DNA of 64,000 nt from positions 4,216,001 to 4,280,000 of the forward strand of contig NZ_CP108095.1 of NCBI RefSeq assembly GCF_036194065.1, in the 5' to 3' direction. Under the pieces are notes generated by a model. That model had not been told where the DNA came from and did not search any database. It saw only the letters and a program-made list of their open reading frames with translations. Positions within the stretch are counted from its first letter, which is position 1; each line of letters starts with the position of its first letter. This document shows positions 48,415 to 57,677 of this stretch, one piece after another. Position numbers and translations under genes: made by a program. Origin of the DNA: Streptomyces sp. NBC_00239 (GTDB lineage: Bacteria; Actinomycetota; Actinomycetes; Streptomycetales; Streptomycetaceae).

Positions 48415-49563
48415 ATGACCAGCCGGACCGTTCGTGATCGTTTCGCCGACATCGGCTTCTTCCTCTTCGCGGCCGCGTTCTCGGTGGCCAGCTCCGAGGA
48501 GGTGCTGGTGGGGACGGACCTGTCGGAGACGCAGCTGTTCTACGACCAGCTGGTCGGGGCGCTGGCGTGTGCGTCGCTGTTCCTGCGGCGGCGGTGGCCG
48601 GTTCCGCTGGCACTGGCGCTGCCGGTGGTGGGCACGTGGTCGCATTTCGCGACGGGGCCGATCATGGTGGCGCTGTTCACCGTGGCGTGTCTGCGTCCGC
48701 TGCGGGTGAGCCGGTGGGTCGGCGGGCTCGCGCTCGCGCCGCTCGTGGTGTTCCTGTGGGGCCGCCCCGATCCGGATCTGCCGCGCACCTGGTCGGCGAT
48801 CGTGTACTTCGCCCTGGTCGCCGCGTCGTTCGGCTGGGGGCTGTACGTACGGTCGAGGCGGCAGCTGGTGGCCGAACTGCGGCGGCGGGCGGAGCAGGCC
48901 GAGGAGGCGGCGCGGCGGCAGGCGCGGGAGGACGTGGCGCGGGAGATGCACGACGTGCTGGCCCACCGGCTGTCGTTGCTGAGCGTCCATGCCGGGGCGC
49001 TGGAGTACAACCGGGGAGCCTCGCCGGAGGAGGTGCGGCGGGCGGCCGCGGTGATCCGCGACAGTGCGCACCAGGCGTTGGAGGACCTGCGGGAGATCAT
49101 CGGTGTGCTGCGGTCGCCGGGTGGCGAGGACGGGGACCGGCCGCAGCCGACGGTGGGTGATCTGGAGCGGCTTGTCGGGGAGTCGCGGGAGGCGGGGCTG
49201 CGGGTGGTGCTGGTGCTGCCGGAGGGAGATCTGGCGGGGGTGTCGGCGGTGGTGGGCCGGACGGCCTACCGGGTGGTGCAGGAGGGGCTGACGAACGTGC
49301 GCAAGCATGCGCCGGATGCCGAGGTCACGGTGACGGTGGGCGGGCTGCCGGGGCGGGGTCTGGAGCTGGAGCTGCGCAATGCGGTGCCGGTGCGCGGGTC
49401 GGGTGCGGGAGGTCCGGGTGTGGGCGGTGCGGTGGGGATTCCGGGGGCGGGGCAGGGGCTGAACGGGCTGGCGGAGCGGGTGGAGCTGGCGGGTGGGCGG
49501 CTTGAACACGGCGGGTGGGGTGGGGACTTCCGGTTGTACGCGTGGCTACCGTGGTCGGCGTGA
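48415..49563 (+). CDS. Two-component histidine kinase (NarL-type partner)
   Basis: 382 residues from ATG 48415. Four to five hydrophobic helices in residues 10-140 form the sensor, with no large external loop. HisKA_3 domain AREDVAREMHDVLAHRLSLLSVHAG near 180 has the phosphorylated His; the ATPase has EGLTNVRKHAPDAE and GQGLNGLAERVELAGG. A TAGATT hexamer 6 bases before the ATG suggests a leaderless transcript. Its stop overlaps the next gene, so kinase and regulator form a pair. The signal is unknown. Confidence 0.9.
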   Translation: MTSRTVRDRFADIGFFLFAAAFSVASSEEVLVGTDLSETQLFYDQLVGALACASLFLRRRWPVPLALALPVVGTWSHFATGPIMVALFTVACLRPLRVSRWVGGLALAPLVVFLWGRPDPDLPRTWSAIVYFALVAASFGWGLYVRSRRQLVAELRRRAEQAEEAARRQAREDVAREMHDVLAHRLSLLSVHAGALEYNRGASPEEVRRAAAVIRDSAHQALEDLREIIGVLRSPGGEDGDRPQPTVGDLERLVGESREAGLRVVLVLPEGDLAGVSAVVGRTAYRVVQEGLTNVRKHAPDAEVTVTVGGLPGRGLELELRNAVPVRGSGAGGPGVGGAVGIPGAGQGLNGLAERVELAGGRLEHGGWGGDFRLYAWLPWSA

Positions 49564-50219
49564 GTGCTGACATCAGGGTTCTGCTGGTCGATGACGATCC
49601 GCTGGTCCGTTCCGGGCTGCGGCTGATGCTGGGGGGTGCGCCGGACATCGAGGTGGTGGCGGAGGCTTCGGACGGGAGCGAGGTGGAGCCGCTGGTGGCG
49701 CTGCACGCGCCGGATGTGGTGCTGATGGACATCCGGATGCCGACGGTGGACGGGCTGGCGGCGACCGAGGCGCTGCGGGGGCGGCCGGGGGCGCCCGAGG
49801 TGATCGTGCTGACCACGTTCAACACGGACGAGCATGTGGTGCGGGCGATGCGTGCGGGGGCGGCGGGGTTCGTGTTGAAGCACACGCCGCCGCCGGAGAT
49901 CGTGGCGGCGGTGCGGAAGGTGGCGGCCGGGGAGCCGGTGCTGTCGCCGGCGGTGACGCGGCAGTTGATGGCGCAGGTGTCGGGTGGTGGGCGGTCGCGG
50001 GCGGCTGAGGCGCGGGCTCGGCTGGCGGTGCTGGCGGACCGGGAGCGGGAGGTGGCGGTGGCGGTGGGTGCGGGGAAGTCGAATGCGGAGATCGCCGCGG
50101 AGCTGTTCATGAGTGTGCCGACGGTGAAGACGAATGTGTCGCGGATCCTGGCGAAGCTGGGGTTGAACAACCGGGTGCAGATCGCGTTGCTGGTGAACGA
50201 CGCGGGAGAAGTCGGATGA
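49560..50219 (+). CDS. NarL/FixJ family response regulator
   Basis: 219 residues from GTG 49560, overlapping the kinase stop by four bases. Receiver domain with VDDDPLVRSGLR, phospho-Asp in VVLMDIRMPTVDG near residue 55, and VLTTFN; C-terminal LuxR-type helix-turn-helix REREVAVAVGAGKSNAEIAAELFMSVPTVKTNVSRILAKL. The targets are unknown; the following serine hydrolase is a candidate by position. Confidence 0.92.
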   Translation: MSADIRVLLVDDDPLVRSGLRLMLGGAPDIEVVAEASDGSEVEPLVALHAPDVVLMDIRMPTVDGLAATEALRGRPGAPEVIVLTTFNTDEHVVRAMRAGAAGFVLKHTPPPEIVAAVRKVAAGEPVLSPAVTRQLMAQVSGGGRSRAAEARARLAVLADREREVAVAVGAGKSNAEIAAELFMSVPTVKTNVSRILAKLGLNNRVQIALLVNDAGEVG

Positions 50220-50250
50220 TCCGGGCAGGGGGAAGTGCGAAGCTGCGGGC

Positions 50251-51639
50251 ATGACTTATGTGCCTGAAGAGCTTCTGCCGGCCACGCGCCGGGCCCTGCT
50301 GCACCGGCTTGCCGTCGCCCAGTCGGAGGGGCGTGCCCCGTCGGTCGTCGCCGCTGTCGTGCGGGGTGGGCGGACGGTGTGGGAGGGGTCGCGTACGTCG
50401 GTGGAGGGGCATGGCCCGGACGGCGGGGTGCAGTACCGGGTGGGTTCCATCACGAAGACGTTCACGGCGGTGCTGGTGCTGCGGTTGCGGGACGAGGGGC
50501 TGCTGAGCCTGTCGGATCCGTTGGAGAAGCACCTGCCGGGTACGACGGCGGGTGAGGTGACCATCGCTCAGTTGCTGTGCCACAGTGCCGGGCTGGCGGC
50601 GGAGACGCCGGGTGAGTGGTGGGAGCGGTCGTCGAGTGCGTTGCGGCCGGGGTTGGCGGAAGTGCTGGGCGAGGAGCCGTTCCGGCATGAGCCGGGGCGT
50701 CGGCACCACTACTCCAATCCCGGTTACACGCTGCTGGGTTCGCTGGTCGAGGCGGTGCGGGGGCGGCCGTGGGAGGAGGTGCTGCGGACCGAGGTGCTGG
50801 AGCCGCTGGGGCTGGACCGGACGAGTGCGCATCCGCAGGCCCCGCATGCGGGTGGTTGGGCGGTGCATCCGTGGGCGGATGTGTTGATGCCGGAGCCGCT
50901 GGAGGATCTGGGGCTGATGGCGCCGGCCGGTCAGTTGTGGTCCACGACGGCGGATCTTGCCCGCTTCGCGGTGTTCCTGGCGCGGGGTGACGACCGGGTT
51001 CTGAGTGCGCGGAGCGTGCGGGAGATGCGGACGCCTGCGGTGCCGGCGGAGGCGGGGTCGCCGCAGGCCGGGTACGGGCTGGGGCTGCAGGTCCTGGACG
51101 AGGGCGGCCGGGTGATGTTCGGGCACAGTGGTTCGCTGCCGGGTTTCGTGGCGGGTCTGTGGGTGAGCGAGGCGGACGATCTGGCGGCGGTGGTGCTGGC
51201 CAATTGCACGTCGGGGCTGCCTGCTTCGGGGGTTGCGGTCGATCTGGTGCGGATCGTCGCGGAGGCCGAGCCGCGGATTCCGGAGCCGTGGCGGCCGCTT
51301 CCGGTGGCGGAGGCGGATCCGGCGGTGGTGGCGATCACGGGGATTTGGTACTGGGGGACTTCGCCGAACGTGCTGCGTCTGCTGCCGGGTGGGGAGCTGT
51401 CGTTGGGGCCGGTGGGGCCGGTGGGGCGCGGTGCGCGGTTCCGGTCGGGTCCGGACGGGACGTGGATCGGGCTGACCGGCTACCACGCGGGTGAGTGTCT
51501 GAGGGTGGTGCGGCGGGCGGACGGTTCGGTGGAGCACCTGGATCTGGGGTCGTTCGTGTTCACGCGTGAGCCGTACGACCCGGAGGCGGGTGTCCCGGGT
51601 GGGGTGGATCCTCAGGGGTGGCGCGGCCTGGATCAGTGA
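50251..51639 (+). CDS. Serine hydrolase of the beta-lactamase/DD-peptidase family
   Basis: 462 residues from ATG 50251. Class C type motifs: SITK near residue 67 (catalytic Ser and Lys), YSN in HHYSNPGYTLLG near residue 152, and HSG in MFGHSGSLPGF near 293. No signal peptide is visible, so it may be cytoplasmic, unlike secreted DD-peptidases. The last ~100 residues form an extra C-terminal domain. Substrate unknown; the gene follows the response regulator by 31 bases. Confidence 0.87.
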   Translation: MTYVPEELLPATRRALLHRLAVAQSEGRAPSVVAAVVRGGRTVWEGSRTSVEGHGPDGGVQYRVGSITKTFTAVLVLRLRDEGLLSLSDPLEKHLPGTTAGEVTIAQLLCHSAGLAAETPGEWWERSSSALRPGLAEVLGEEPFRHEPGRRHHYSNPGYTLLGSLVEAVRGRPWEEVLRTEVLEPLGLDRTSAHPQAPHAGGWAVHPWADVLMPEPLEDLGLMAPAGQLWSTTADLARFAVFLARGDDRVLSARSVREMRTPAVPAEAGSPQAGYGLGLQVLDEGGRVMFGHSGSLPGFVAGLWVSEADDLAAVVLANCTSGLPASGVAVDLVRIVAEAEPRIPEPWRPLPVAEADPAVVAITGIWYWGTSPNVLRLLPGGELSLGPVGPVGRGARFRSGPDGTWIGLTGYHAGECLRVVRRADGSVEHLDLGSFVFTREPYDPEAGVPGGVDPQGWRGLDQ

Positions 51640-51661
51640 GGGGACTGGGCCGGCCGGGGTG

Positions 51662-52831
51662 TCACGCGACGAGTTCGCGTTCGAGCGGGGTGCGGAAGCG
51701 CGGGGTGACGAGGGTGTCCCCCAGCCAGGTGGCGAGGCGTTCCGATTCGGTGTGGATCGCGGCGGTGGCTTCCCGGCCGGGGTCGGTGAGCAGTCGCCGG
51801 ACGATGCTCCCGTCGGGGCGCTGTGCCCAGCCGCCGATGATTTCGCCGTTCCACCAGATGGTGGGGCCGATGTTGCCGGCGTAGTCGAAGAGTGCGGGCC
51901 GGTGGGCGGGGTCGAGGTGGAAGCTGCGGTCGGCCCAGCCCATGGCGCTGGGGTCGAGGCCGGGGAGCAGGGCTGCCCAGGGTTCGGGTGCCGGGGTGGG
52001 TTCGGTGTCGCCGGGGGTGACGAGGGCGGTGGTGCCGTCGTCGAGGAGTACGTTTTCGGTGCCGGCGGCGGCGAGGGCTTTGCGTGCGTCGGTGAGGGTC
52101 CAGCCGGTCCACCACTTGAGGTCGGCTTCGGTGGCGGGGCCGTAGGCGTGGAGCCAGCGCCGGGCGATTTCCGTGCGGGCGTCGGCGGGCGGGAGGGCGG
52201 GCCAGGGCTCGGTGTGGGTCCAGCGGAATTGGCTGGAGGTCCAGCTGCCGCGGGGTCGGTCGCGGCGGATCCGGCCGTCGGCGGCGAGGAGACGGATCAC
52301 GCGGGTGGCTACGCCGGTGGTGGTTTCGTATTTCTTGCCGCGGCCGATGGTGATCTTTTTCTGGAGGAGCGGCACGGCGGCGGAGAGCTGGCTGCCGGTG
52401 GCGGGGCCGTGGGTGTCGAGGGCGGTGAGGGTGGCTTCCTCTGCTTGGGCGAGCCAGTGCGCGTCGAGGCCTTGGCCGTCTTCGTCGAGGTGCTTGAGCA
52501 GGGTCCGGCGTTCCTTGGCCGCGATGGCGCGGGCGGTGGAGGAGTCGACGTACGGGGCGAGGCGGGTGGAGACGGCGAAGAGGGTGTTGCGCATGCTGAG
52601 GAGCCGGACCAGGGTCCGCTGTGCGTAGAACTCGTCCTCGATGGCGGCCGGGTCGGCGCCGGTGCGGGCCCGGACGGACAGGAAGACGGTGGCCGCGTCG
52701 GTGGCGTGCAGGGCGACCACGGCATCCGCTGCTTCGGCCGCCGTGGCGGCGTGGGCGGAGGGAGCCAGGCGGTGGCGGATGCCGAGCCGGTTGCGGCGGT
52801 CGGCCGTGCTGATCCGGGGGTGGCTGCTCAT
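51662..52831 (-). CDS. Winged-helix DNA-binding protein, AlkZ-like
   Basis: 389 residues from ATG 52831. The family (HTH_42, COG3214) includes AlkZ, a glycosylase that opens DNA interstrand cross-links or repairs damage by natural genotoxins. Seen: the N-terminal AQRTLVRLLSMRNTLFAVS region, a central winged-helix part (TGSQLSAAVPLL...) and C-terminal GWADRSFHLDPAHRPALFDYAGNIGPTIWWNGEIIGGWAQ. Whether this one has glycosylase activity cannot be read from sequence. It converges on the serine hydrolase with a gap of only 22 bases. Confidence 0.8.
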   Translation of the reverse strand: MSSHPRISTADRRNRLGIRHRLAPSAHAATAAEAADAVVALHATDAATVFLSVRARTGADPAAIEDEFYAQRTLVRLLSMRNTLFAVSTRLAPYVDSSTARAIAAKERRTLLKHLDEDGQGLDAHWLAQAEEATLTALDTHGPATGSQLSAAVPLLQKKITIGRGKKYETTTGVATRVIRLLAADGRIRRDRPRGSWTSSQFRWTHTEPWPALPPADARTEIARRWLHAYGPATEADLKWWTGWTLTDARKALAAAGTENVLLDDGTTALVTPGDTEPTPAPEPWAALLPGLDPSAMGWADRSFHLDPAHRPALFDYAGNIGPTIWWNGEIIGGWAQRPDGSIVRRLLTDPGREATAAIHTESERLATWLGDTLVTPRFRTPLERELVA

Positions 52832-52910
52832 GCCCGGATGGTAGGTCGGACCGCTGACAGGGGTGGCGGTGATGGTGGTGTGTTCTGCGGCCCGCCGTGC
52901 GGGTGGGGTG

Positions 52911-53798
52911 TCAGCCCGCGGCGACGGTCAGCGGGGCGAAGCGTCGGGTCCAGTCGCCGGGCAGGGCCGGGATGCCGTGGGTCATGACGGCGTTGAAGGC
53001 GACGGACTGCAGGCCGTGGGCCTTGAGCCAGTCGATGAGGCCGGCGTGCCGGATGTCGATGTCGGTGCGTAGGGGCCGGTCGGTGGTGTCGGCGAGTGCG
53101 GCCACCAGGGCCTGGGCGGTGGCGGTGTCCTGGGCGATGAGGGGGCCGACCACGTGGGTGTTCATGTTGGGCCAGGCTGCGGCGTAGCCGGTGAGGGTGC
53201 CGTCTTCGTCTTCGGCGACCAAGAGCCGGTCTGCGAACGAGGGCAGCCGCGTGATCATGTGGGTGCGGTCTTCACCGAAGACGTCGCGGTCCAGGCGCAG
53301 GATGGCTTGGAGGTCCGCGGCGGTGGCGGGTCGTACCGTCCCGGTGATCGGGTCCGCGGGGGTGGGGGCGGACGGAGTGAAGTGGCCCACGAGCATTTCG
53401 GCCCGGCCGGTGGCCTTGAAGCCGAGTTCTTCGTAGAGCGGGCGGCCGTTGGGGGTGGCGTGGAGGGTGAGGGGGGTCGGGGCGAGTTCCGCGCAGAGCT
53501 GTGTCATGAGGCGGCGGCCGAGTCCCTGGCGGGCATAGCGTTCGGCGACGAGGACCATGCCGATGGCGGTGAGGGCCGGGCTGCTGGTCGAGTCGCCGTA
53601 GGAGGTGACCACGCACGAGGCGGCGAGGCCTTGCCCGTCGGGGGCGTCGATGCCGTAGCCGGTGCCCGCGCTGAGCAGTAGCCCCCATTTGTGTTCCTCG
53701 CGTGGCCAGCCGCGGTCCTCGGAGAGGTCGGCGCAGCCGGAGAGGTCCTGCAGGGTCAGGGGGCGGATGGCCAGGGTGGCGAGGTGAGGTGTGGGCAC
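52911..53798 (-). CDS. GNAT acetyltransferase, two-domain
   Basis: 295 residues from GTG 53798; a TTG six codons earlier (53816) is possible. The N-terminal GNAT domain has the acetyl-CoA loop VAERYARQGLGRRL near 85-98 and YEELGFKATG; the second half (about 155-290) is another GNAT-like fold with IDWLKAHGL but no clear acetyl-CoA loop, as in related double-GNAT proteins. Substrate unknown. No ribosome site is evident before the GTG. Confidence 0.8.
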   Translation of the reverse strand: MPTPHLATLAIRPLTLQDLSGCADLSEDRGWPREEHKWGLLLSAGTGYGIDAPDGQGLAASCVVTSYGDSTSSPALTAIGMVLVAERYARQGLGRRLMTQLCAELAPTPLTLHATPNGRPLYEELGFKATGRAEMLVGHFTPSAPTPADPITGTVRPATAADLQAILRLDRDVFGEDRTHMITRLPSFADRLLVAEDEDGTLTGYAAAWPNMNTHVVGPLIAQDTATAQALVAALADTTDRPLRTDIDIRHAGLIDWLKAHGLQSVAFNAVMTHGIPALPGDWTRRFAPLTVAAG

Positions 53799-53858
53799 CG
53801 GTCCAGACTGGATCAAGGGCCGAGGGGGCGTCCAGCAGATTTCGGTTTCCCGGGTCGT

Positions 53859-53872
53859 GTTTCACGTGAAAC
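53859..53872. promoter_or_regulatory. parS site 12
   Basis: Perfect copy about 60 bases upstream of the GNAT start, in the divergent gap. Confidence 0.97.
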
Positions 53873-53880
53873 AGCCTGAT

Positions 53881-53894
53881 GTTTCACGTGAAAC
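53881..53894. promoter_or_regulatory. parS site 13
   Basis: Perfect copy eight bases after site 12. Confidence 0.97.
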
Positions 53895-53939
53895 ACCGTG
53901 CTGTTCGGTGGGGTGGGCCGGGATTTCACCGAAGCCGAT

Positions 53940-53953
53940 GTTTCACGTGAAAC
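53940..53953. promoter_or_regulatory. parS site 14 (over the HAD promoter)
   Basis: Perfect copy ending nine bases before the TAGCCT element of the HAD gene. Confidence 0.97.
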
Positions 53954-53961
53954 ATGCCCAC

Positions 53962-53967
53962 TAGCCT
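53962..53967 (+). promoter_or_regulatory. -10 element of a leaderless HAD promoter
   Basis: TAGCCT lies eight bases before the ATG at 53976, with no ribosome site between; the -35 position would fall in parS site 14. Confidence 0.55.
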
Positions 53968-53975
53968 CTTGTGCC

Positions 53976-54608
53976 ATGACGGCACTGCACCTCTTCGATC
54001 TCGACGGCACGTTGATGTACGGGTCGGCTGCTCCGGTGGAGATCTCCCGGCAGCTCGGCCTGGACGCGGAGATCGCCGAGTTGGAGCGGCAGTTCAGTGC
54101 GCGCAGGATCGGCCCTCCGGAGTTCGCCCTGGGGCTGCGCGAGCTGTGGGCCGGGCTGACCGAGGCGCATGTCCGGGCGGCTTTCGACGGCGCCCCCTGG
54201 CTGTCGGGGATCCGTGAGGTCTGGCAGGAGATCCGCGAGCGCGGGGACTACTGTGCGGTGATCTCGCTGTCCCCTTCGTTCTTCGTGGAGCGGCTCCTGG
54301 ACTGGGGTGCCCATTCCGCTCACGGTTCTGTCTTCCCTCCGGTGCCCTTCACCCGGCCCGTCGATGTGGCGGGCATCCTCACTCCGGCGGGCAAGGCCGA
54401 GGTGGCGCGCCGGCTGTGCACCCGGTTCGGTGTGAGCCTGCAGGACTGTGTGGCGTACGGGGACTCGATGACGGATGCGGTGCTCTTCGAGGCCGTTCCC
54501 GTCTCGGTCGCCGTCAATGCCCGGCCGAGCCTGGCCGCCACGGCGACGCATGTCTACGAGGGCCGGGATCTGCGGGAGGCCTTCGGGCTGGCGCGGCAGC
54601 GGGCGTGA
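53976..54608 (+). CDS. HAD-superfamily hydrolase, HAD-IB type
   Basis: 210 residues from ATG 53976. Motif I is LFDLDGTLM (nucleophile Asp), a motif II Ser is in VISLSPSFF near residue 97, a Lys in TPAGKAEVARRL, and motif IV is YGDSMTDAVLF near 163. The pattern is that of phosphoserine-phosphatase-like (SerB, IB) HAD enzymes. The physiological substrate is unknown. The -10 element directly before the ATG and overlapping parS suggest a leaderless mRNA whose promoter may be affected by ParB. Confidence 0.88.
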   Translation: MTALHLFDLDGTLMYGSAAPVEISRQLGLDAEIAELERQFSARRIGPPEFALGLRELWAGLTEAHVRAAFDGAPWLSGIREVWQEIRERGDYCAVISLSPSFFVERLLDWGAHSAHGSVFPPVPFTRPVDVAGILTPAGKAEVARRLCTRFGVSLQDCVAYGDSMTDAVLFEAVPVSVAVNARPSLAATATHVYEGRDLREAFGLARQRA

Positions 54609-54782
54609 ACGGGCGGGCGTGAACGGCGGGGGATCCTAACGGGAATCTCGGCCATGAAACGCTGAATTCTCGCTATTCGACACATCTCTCGCTGCCGGGT
54701 GCCATGCTGCGAAAACCCGGAACCACGGATTCGAGGCCGTGGCGGGCGCCGACCGACCGAGATGCTCGAAGCGAGGCACCGC

Positions 54783-56123
54783 ATGGACGCTCCGCCTACC
54801 AAGCCGCCCAGACGTCTGGCACAGATACGTCCGGTGGGTCCCGCAGCAGGCAGGTCCGCCGCACCGCGGGAGGCGGCGGGTACGGCTCAGCAGCCGGCAC
54901 CGCCCGGCGCGCGGCCCGTGGCCGCGCCCGCCGGCGCACCGGTAGCGCCCGGAGCTCCGGGGCGTCTGGACGGCGGGCCCACCGCACCACCGCAGAGCGC
55001 CTCCGAGCCCTCTCCCGACGCGCTGCTGGTGCGTCGGACGCTGACCGAGGTCGCGCCCATCGCCGACAAGGTCACCTCGTACTTCTACGCGCTCCTGTTC
55101 ACCGGGCATCCCGACCTGCGGCAGATGTTCCCGGCGGCGATGGACGTCCAGCGGGACCGCCTCCTGAAGGCGCTGCTGACCGCCGCCGAGCACATCGACA
55201 ACCCGCAGGTGCTGGCGCCGTACCTGCGCAGGCTGGGCAGCGGGCACCGCAAGTACGGCACCCGCCCCGAGCACTACCCCGCGGTCGGCGAGGCCCTGAT
55301 CGGGTCGCTGTCCCGTTACGCCACGCAGACCTGGGGGCCGGAGGCCGAGGCCGCGTGGGTCCGGGCGTACACGGCGATCTCGCAGATCATGATCGACGCG
55401 GCCGCGGAGCACGAGCAGGTCGCGCCCGCCTGGTGGCAGGCGGAGGTGGTCTCGCACGACCTGCGCACCCCGGACATCGCGGTGATCACCGTCCGCCCCG
55501 ACCAGCCGTACCCGTTCCTGGCCGGCCAGTACACGAGCCTGGAGACGCCGTGGTGGCCGCGGGTGTGGCGGCACTACTCCTTCGCCTCCGCGCCCCGCGC
55601 CGACGGGTTGTTGTCCTTCCACGTCAAGGCCGTTCCGGCGGGCTGGGTGTCCAATGCCCTGGTCCGGCACGCCCGGCCCGGTGACGTGCTGCGGCTGGGT
55701 CCGCCGGCCGGCTCGATGGTGGTGGACCACAGCACGGAGAACGGGATGCTGTGCCTCGGCGGCGGTACCGGCATCGCGCCGATCAAGGCGCTCATCGAGG
55801 ACGTCGCGGAGCACGGGGAGCGGCGGCCGGTGGAGGTGTTCTACGGGGCGCGCACCGATGTCGACCTGTACGACATCGACACCCTGCTGGGCCTGCAGAA
55901 GTCGCATTCCTGGCTGTCGGTGCGCCCGGTGGTCTCCGAGGGCCTCACCGGGCAGCTGCCGCAGGCCGTGGGGGAGCACGGGCCGTGGAATTCGTACGAC
56001 GCGTACATCTCGGGTCCGCCCGGGCTGATCCGCAGCGGGGTGGACGCGCTGAAACGGATCGGCATCCCGGGGGAGCGGATCCGGCACGACGCGGTGGAGG
56101 AGCTGGTGGGCGCCGCGAGCTGA
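54783..56123 (+). CDS. Flavohemoprotein-like globin/reductase
   Basis: 446 residues from ATG 54783 (GAGG upstream; an ATG at 54762 is another option). A ~75-residue Pro/Ala-rich extension precedes a globin domain (TEVAPIADKVTSYFYALLFTGHPDLRQMF; a likely proximal His in SGHRKYGTRPEHYP near 155). The reductase half has FAD motif RHYSFAS near 263 and NAD-binding LCLGGGTGIAPIKAL near 325. Such enzymes oxidise nitric oxide to nitrate or reduce oxygen; which applies is not clear. Upstream GAAT(N7)ATTC (54664-54678) is a weak dyad that could be a regulator site. Confidence 0.85.
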   Translation: MDAPPTKPPRRLAQIRPVGPAAGRSAAPREAAGTAQQPAPPGARPVAAPAGAPVAPGAPGRLDGGPTAPPQSASEPSPDALLVRRTLTEVAPIADKVTSYFYALLFTGHPDLRQMFPAAMDVQRDRLLKALLTAAEHIDNPQVLAPYLRRLGSGHRKYGTRPEHYPAVGEALIGSLSRYATQTWGPEAEAAWVRAYTAISQIMIDAAAEHEQVAPAWWQAEVVSHDLRTPDIAVITVRPDQPYPFLAGQYTSLETPWWPRVWRHYSFASAPRADGLLSFHVKAVPAGWVSNALVRHARPGDVLRLGPPAGSMVVDHSTENGMLCLGGGTGIAPIKALIEDVAEHGERRPVEVFYGARTDVDLYDIDTLLGLQKSHSWLSVRPVVSEGLTGQLPQAVGEHGPWNSYDAYISGPPGLIRSGVDALKRIGIPGERIRHDAVEELVGAAS

Positions 56124-56147
56124 GGGCGCGGGGCCCGCGTGCCGGGT

Positions 56148-56173
56148 CCCGCCGGGCCCGGGGGTCCGGCGGG
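56148..56173. terminator. Hairpin between convergent genes
   Basis: Arms CCCGCCGG (56148-56155) and CCGGCGGG (56166-56173) between the flavohemoprotein and NUDIX stops. Confidence 0.6.
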
Positions 56174-56188
56174 GCGCAGGCCGCGAGG

Positions 56189-56668
56189 TCAGCCCAGGTC
56201 GGGCGCGTGCATCGCGCGGACGCCTTCGATGTTGCCGTCGAGGTAGTGGCGCAGGGAGAGCGGGACGAGGTGCACGGCGGCGATGCCGACCCGGCTGAAG
56301 GGCACCCGGACGATCTCGTATTCGCCTTCGGGCTGGTCCACTTCGGGGCCGTGCCGCAGTGCGGTGTCCATGGATTCGAGGCGGCAGACGAAGAAGTGCT
56401 GCACCTTCACGCCGGTCACGCCGCCTTCGGCGATGTGCTCGACGGTGTCGACGAAGCAGGGCACGACATCGGTGATCTTCGCGCCGAGTTCCTCGTGCAC
56501 CTCGCGGTGCAGGGCGTCGACGACGGTGGCGTCTTCCGGTTCGACTCCCCCGCCGGGGGTGAGCCAGTACGGGTCGACGCCGGGCTTGGTCCGTTTGATG
56601 AGGATGAGGTCTTCACCGTCGAGCAGGATGGCGCGGGCGGTGCGCTTGACCACAGGACGTTCGGTCAT
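56189..56668 (-). CDS. NUDIX hydrolase
   Basis: 159 residues from ATG 56668. The NUDIX box GGGVEPEDATVVDALHREVHEELG (near residues 38-61) has the full G-x5-E-x7-RE-x2-EE pattern that binds the metal and the diphosphate. Such enzymes cleave nucleoside diphosphates linked to another group; the substrate is not predictable here. It lies 77 bases past the LysR stop, in the same direction. Confidence 0.9.
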   Translation of the reverse strand: MTERPVVKRTARAILLDGEDLILIKRTKPGVDPYWLTPGGGVEPEDATVVDALHREVHEELGAKITDVVPCFVDTVEHIAEGGVTGVKVQHFFVCRLESMDTALRHGPEVDQPEGEYEIVRVPFSRVGIAAVHLVPLSLRHYLDGNIEGVRAMHAPDLG

Positions 56669-56745
56669 GGGAGAAGAGTGGCCCAGTACAGGGGTTCTGA
56701 AACTCTCCGGGCGCATCCGTGTGGGCGGCCGGTCGTCCGGCCGGC

Positions 56746-57642
56746 TCACCAGTGGGCGGCCGCCCGCAGCAGCAGAGCGTGGGCCGGTGCCAGGTGGGGA
56801 TGGGCCAGCGTGCCGGCCCGCGCGGCCAGGAAGTACGAGCGCAGCGGCGGGACCGGCGGGTCCAGCAGCGCCACCACCCGGCCCGTCCGCAGGGCCTCCT
56901 CGCACAGGTACCGGGGGAGTACGGCGAGTCCGCCGCCCGCCGCCGTGTACTCCAGGACCGCTCGCAGGTCGGGCACGACGGCCGAGGCGGTGACCACCGG
57001 CGGCGTGTCGAAGACCTCGGCCCAGTACCGGGACACCAGGGGCAGCGATTCGTGGACCTCGACCACCGGGACGCCGGCCAGGGCGTCCGGCCCGGTGTCC
57101 CGCAGCGCCGCCCGGTCGACGAGGGACGCCCAGTTGGGCGCCGCGACCAGGACGTGTTCCTCGTCGCACAGCACCTCCGTGGAGAACAGGCCGCCGCGCG
57201 GCCGGGCCGTCGTGACGACCAGGTCGTGGTGTCCGGCGGCCAGGCCCGCCAGCGCGTCCTGCGCGTCGCCGGGCAGTGCGGTGCGCAGCATCTGTCCGCG
57301 GGCGATCAGCGGGGTCAGGGCGGGCAGGACGCGCAGGGTGAGGAATTCGGGCGGTCCGGCCAGGTGGAGGGTGCGTAAGCCGGCGTCCGGGTCCCACTCG
57401 GTCTCGGTGATCTCCAGGAGGGCGTCGAGGTGGGGTGCGGCCTTGTGGGCGAGTTCGTCGCCGACGGCGGTCGGTGTGACGCCGCGGGCGCGCCGGACGA
57501 ACAGCGGGCGGCCCAGTCGGCGTTCCAGGGTGCGGATCTGCGAGGTGACCGCGGGCTGGGAGAGTCCGAGGAGGGCTGCGGCGCGGGTGAAGGAGCCCGC
57601 GCGGTGTACGGCGACGAAGGTGCGCAGCAGGGCCAGGTCCAC
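56746..57642 (-). CDS. LysR-type transcriptional regulator
   Basis: 298 residues from GTG 57642 after GAGGGGG. The N-terminal winged helix is LALLRTFVAVHRAGSFTRAAALLGLSQPAVTSQIRTLERRLG, followed by an effector domain with LDLVVTTARPRGGLFSTEVL-like strands. No divergent target gene adjoins its promoter, as most LysR genes have, so its regulon may include itself or unlinked genes. Confidence 0.92.
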   Translation of the reverse strand: MDLALLRTFVAVHRAGSFTRAAALLGLSQPAVTSQIRTLERRLGRPLFVRRARGVTPTAVGDELAHKAAPHLDALLEITETEWDPDAGLRTLHLAGPPEFLTLRVLPALTPLIARGQMLRTALPGDAQDALAGLAAGHHDLVVTTARPRGGLFSTEVLCDEEHVLVAAPNWASLVDRAALRDTGPDALAGVPVVEVHESLPLVSRYWAEVFDTPPVVTASAVVPDLRAVLEYTAAGGGLAVLPRYLCEEALRTGRVVALLDPPVPPLRSYFLAARAGTLAHPHLAPAHALLLRAAAHW

Positions 57643-57677
57643 GGCTGCCCCCTCGGCAGGTCTCGTCCGGGTCCCCA

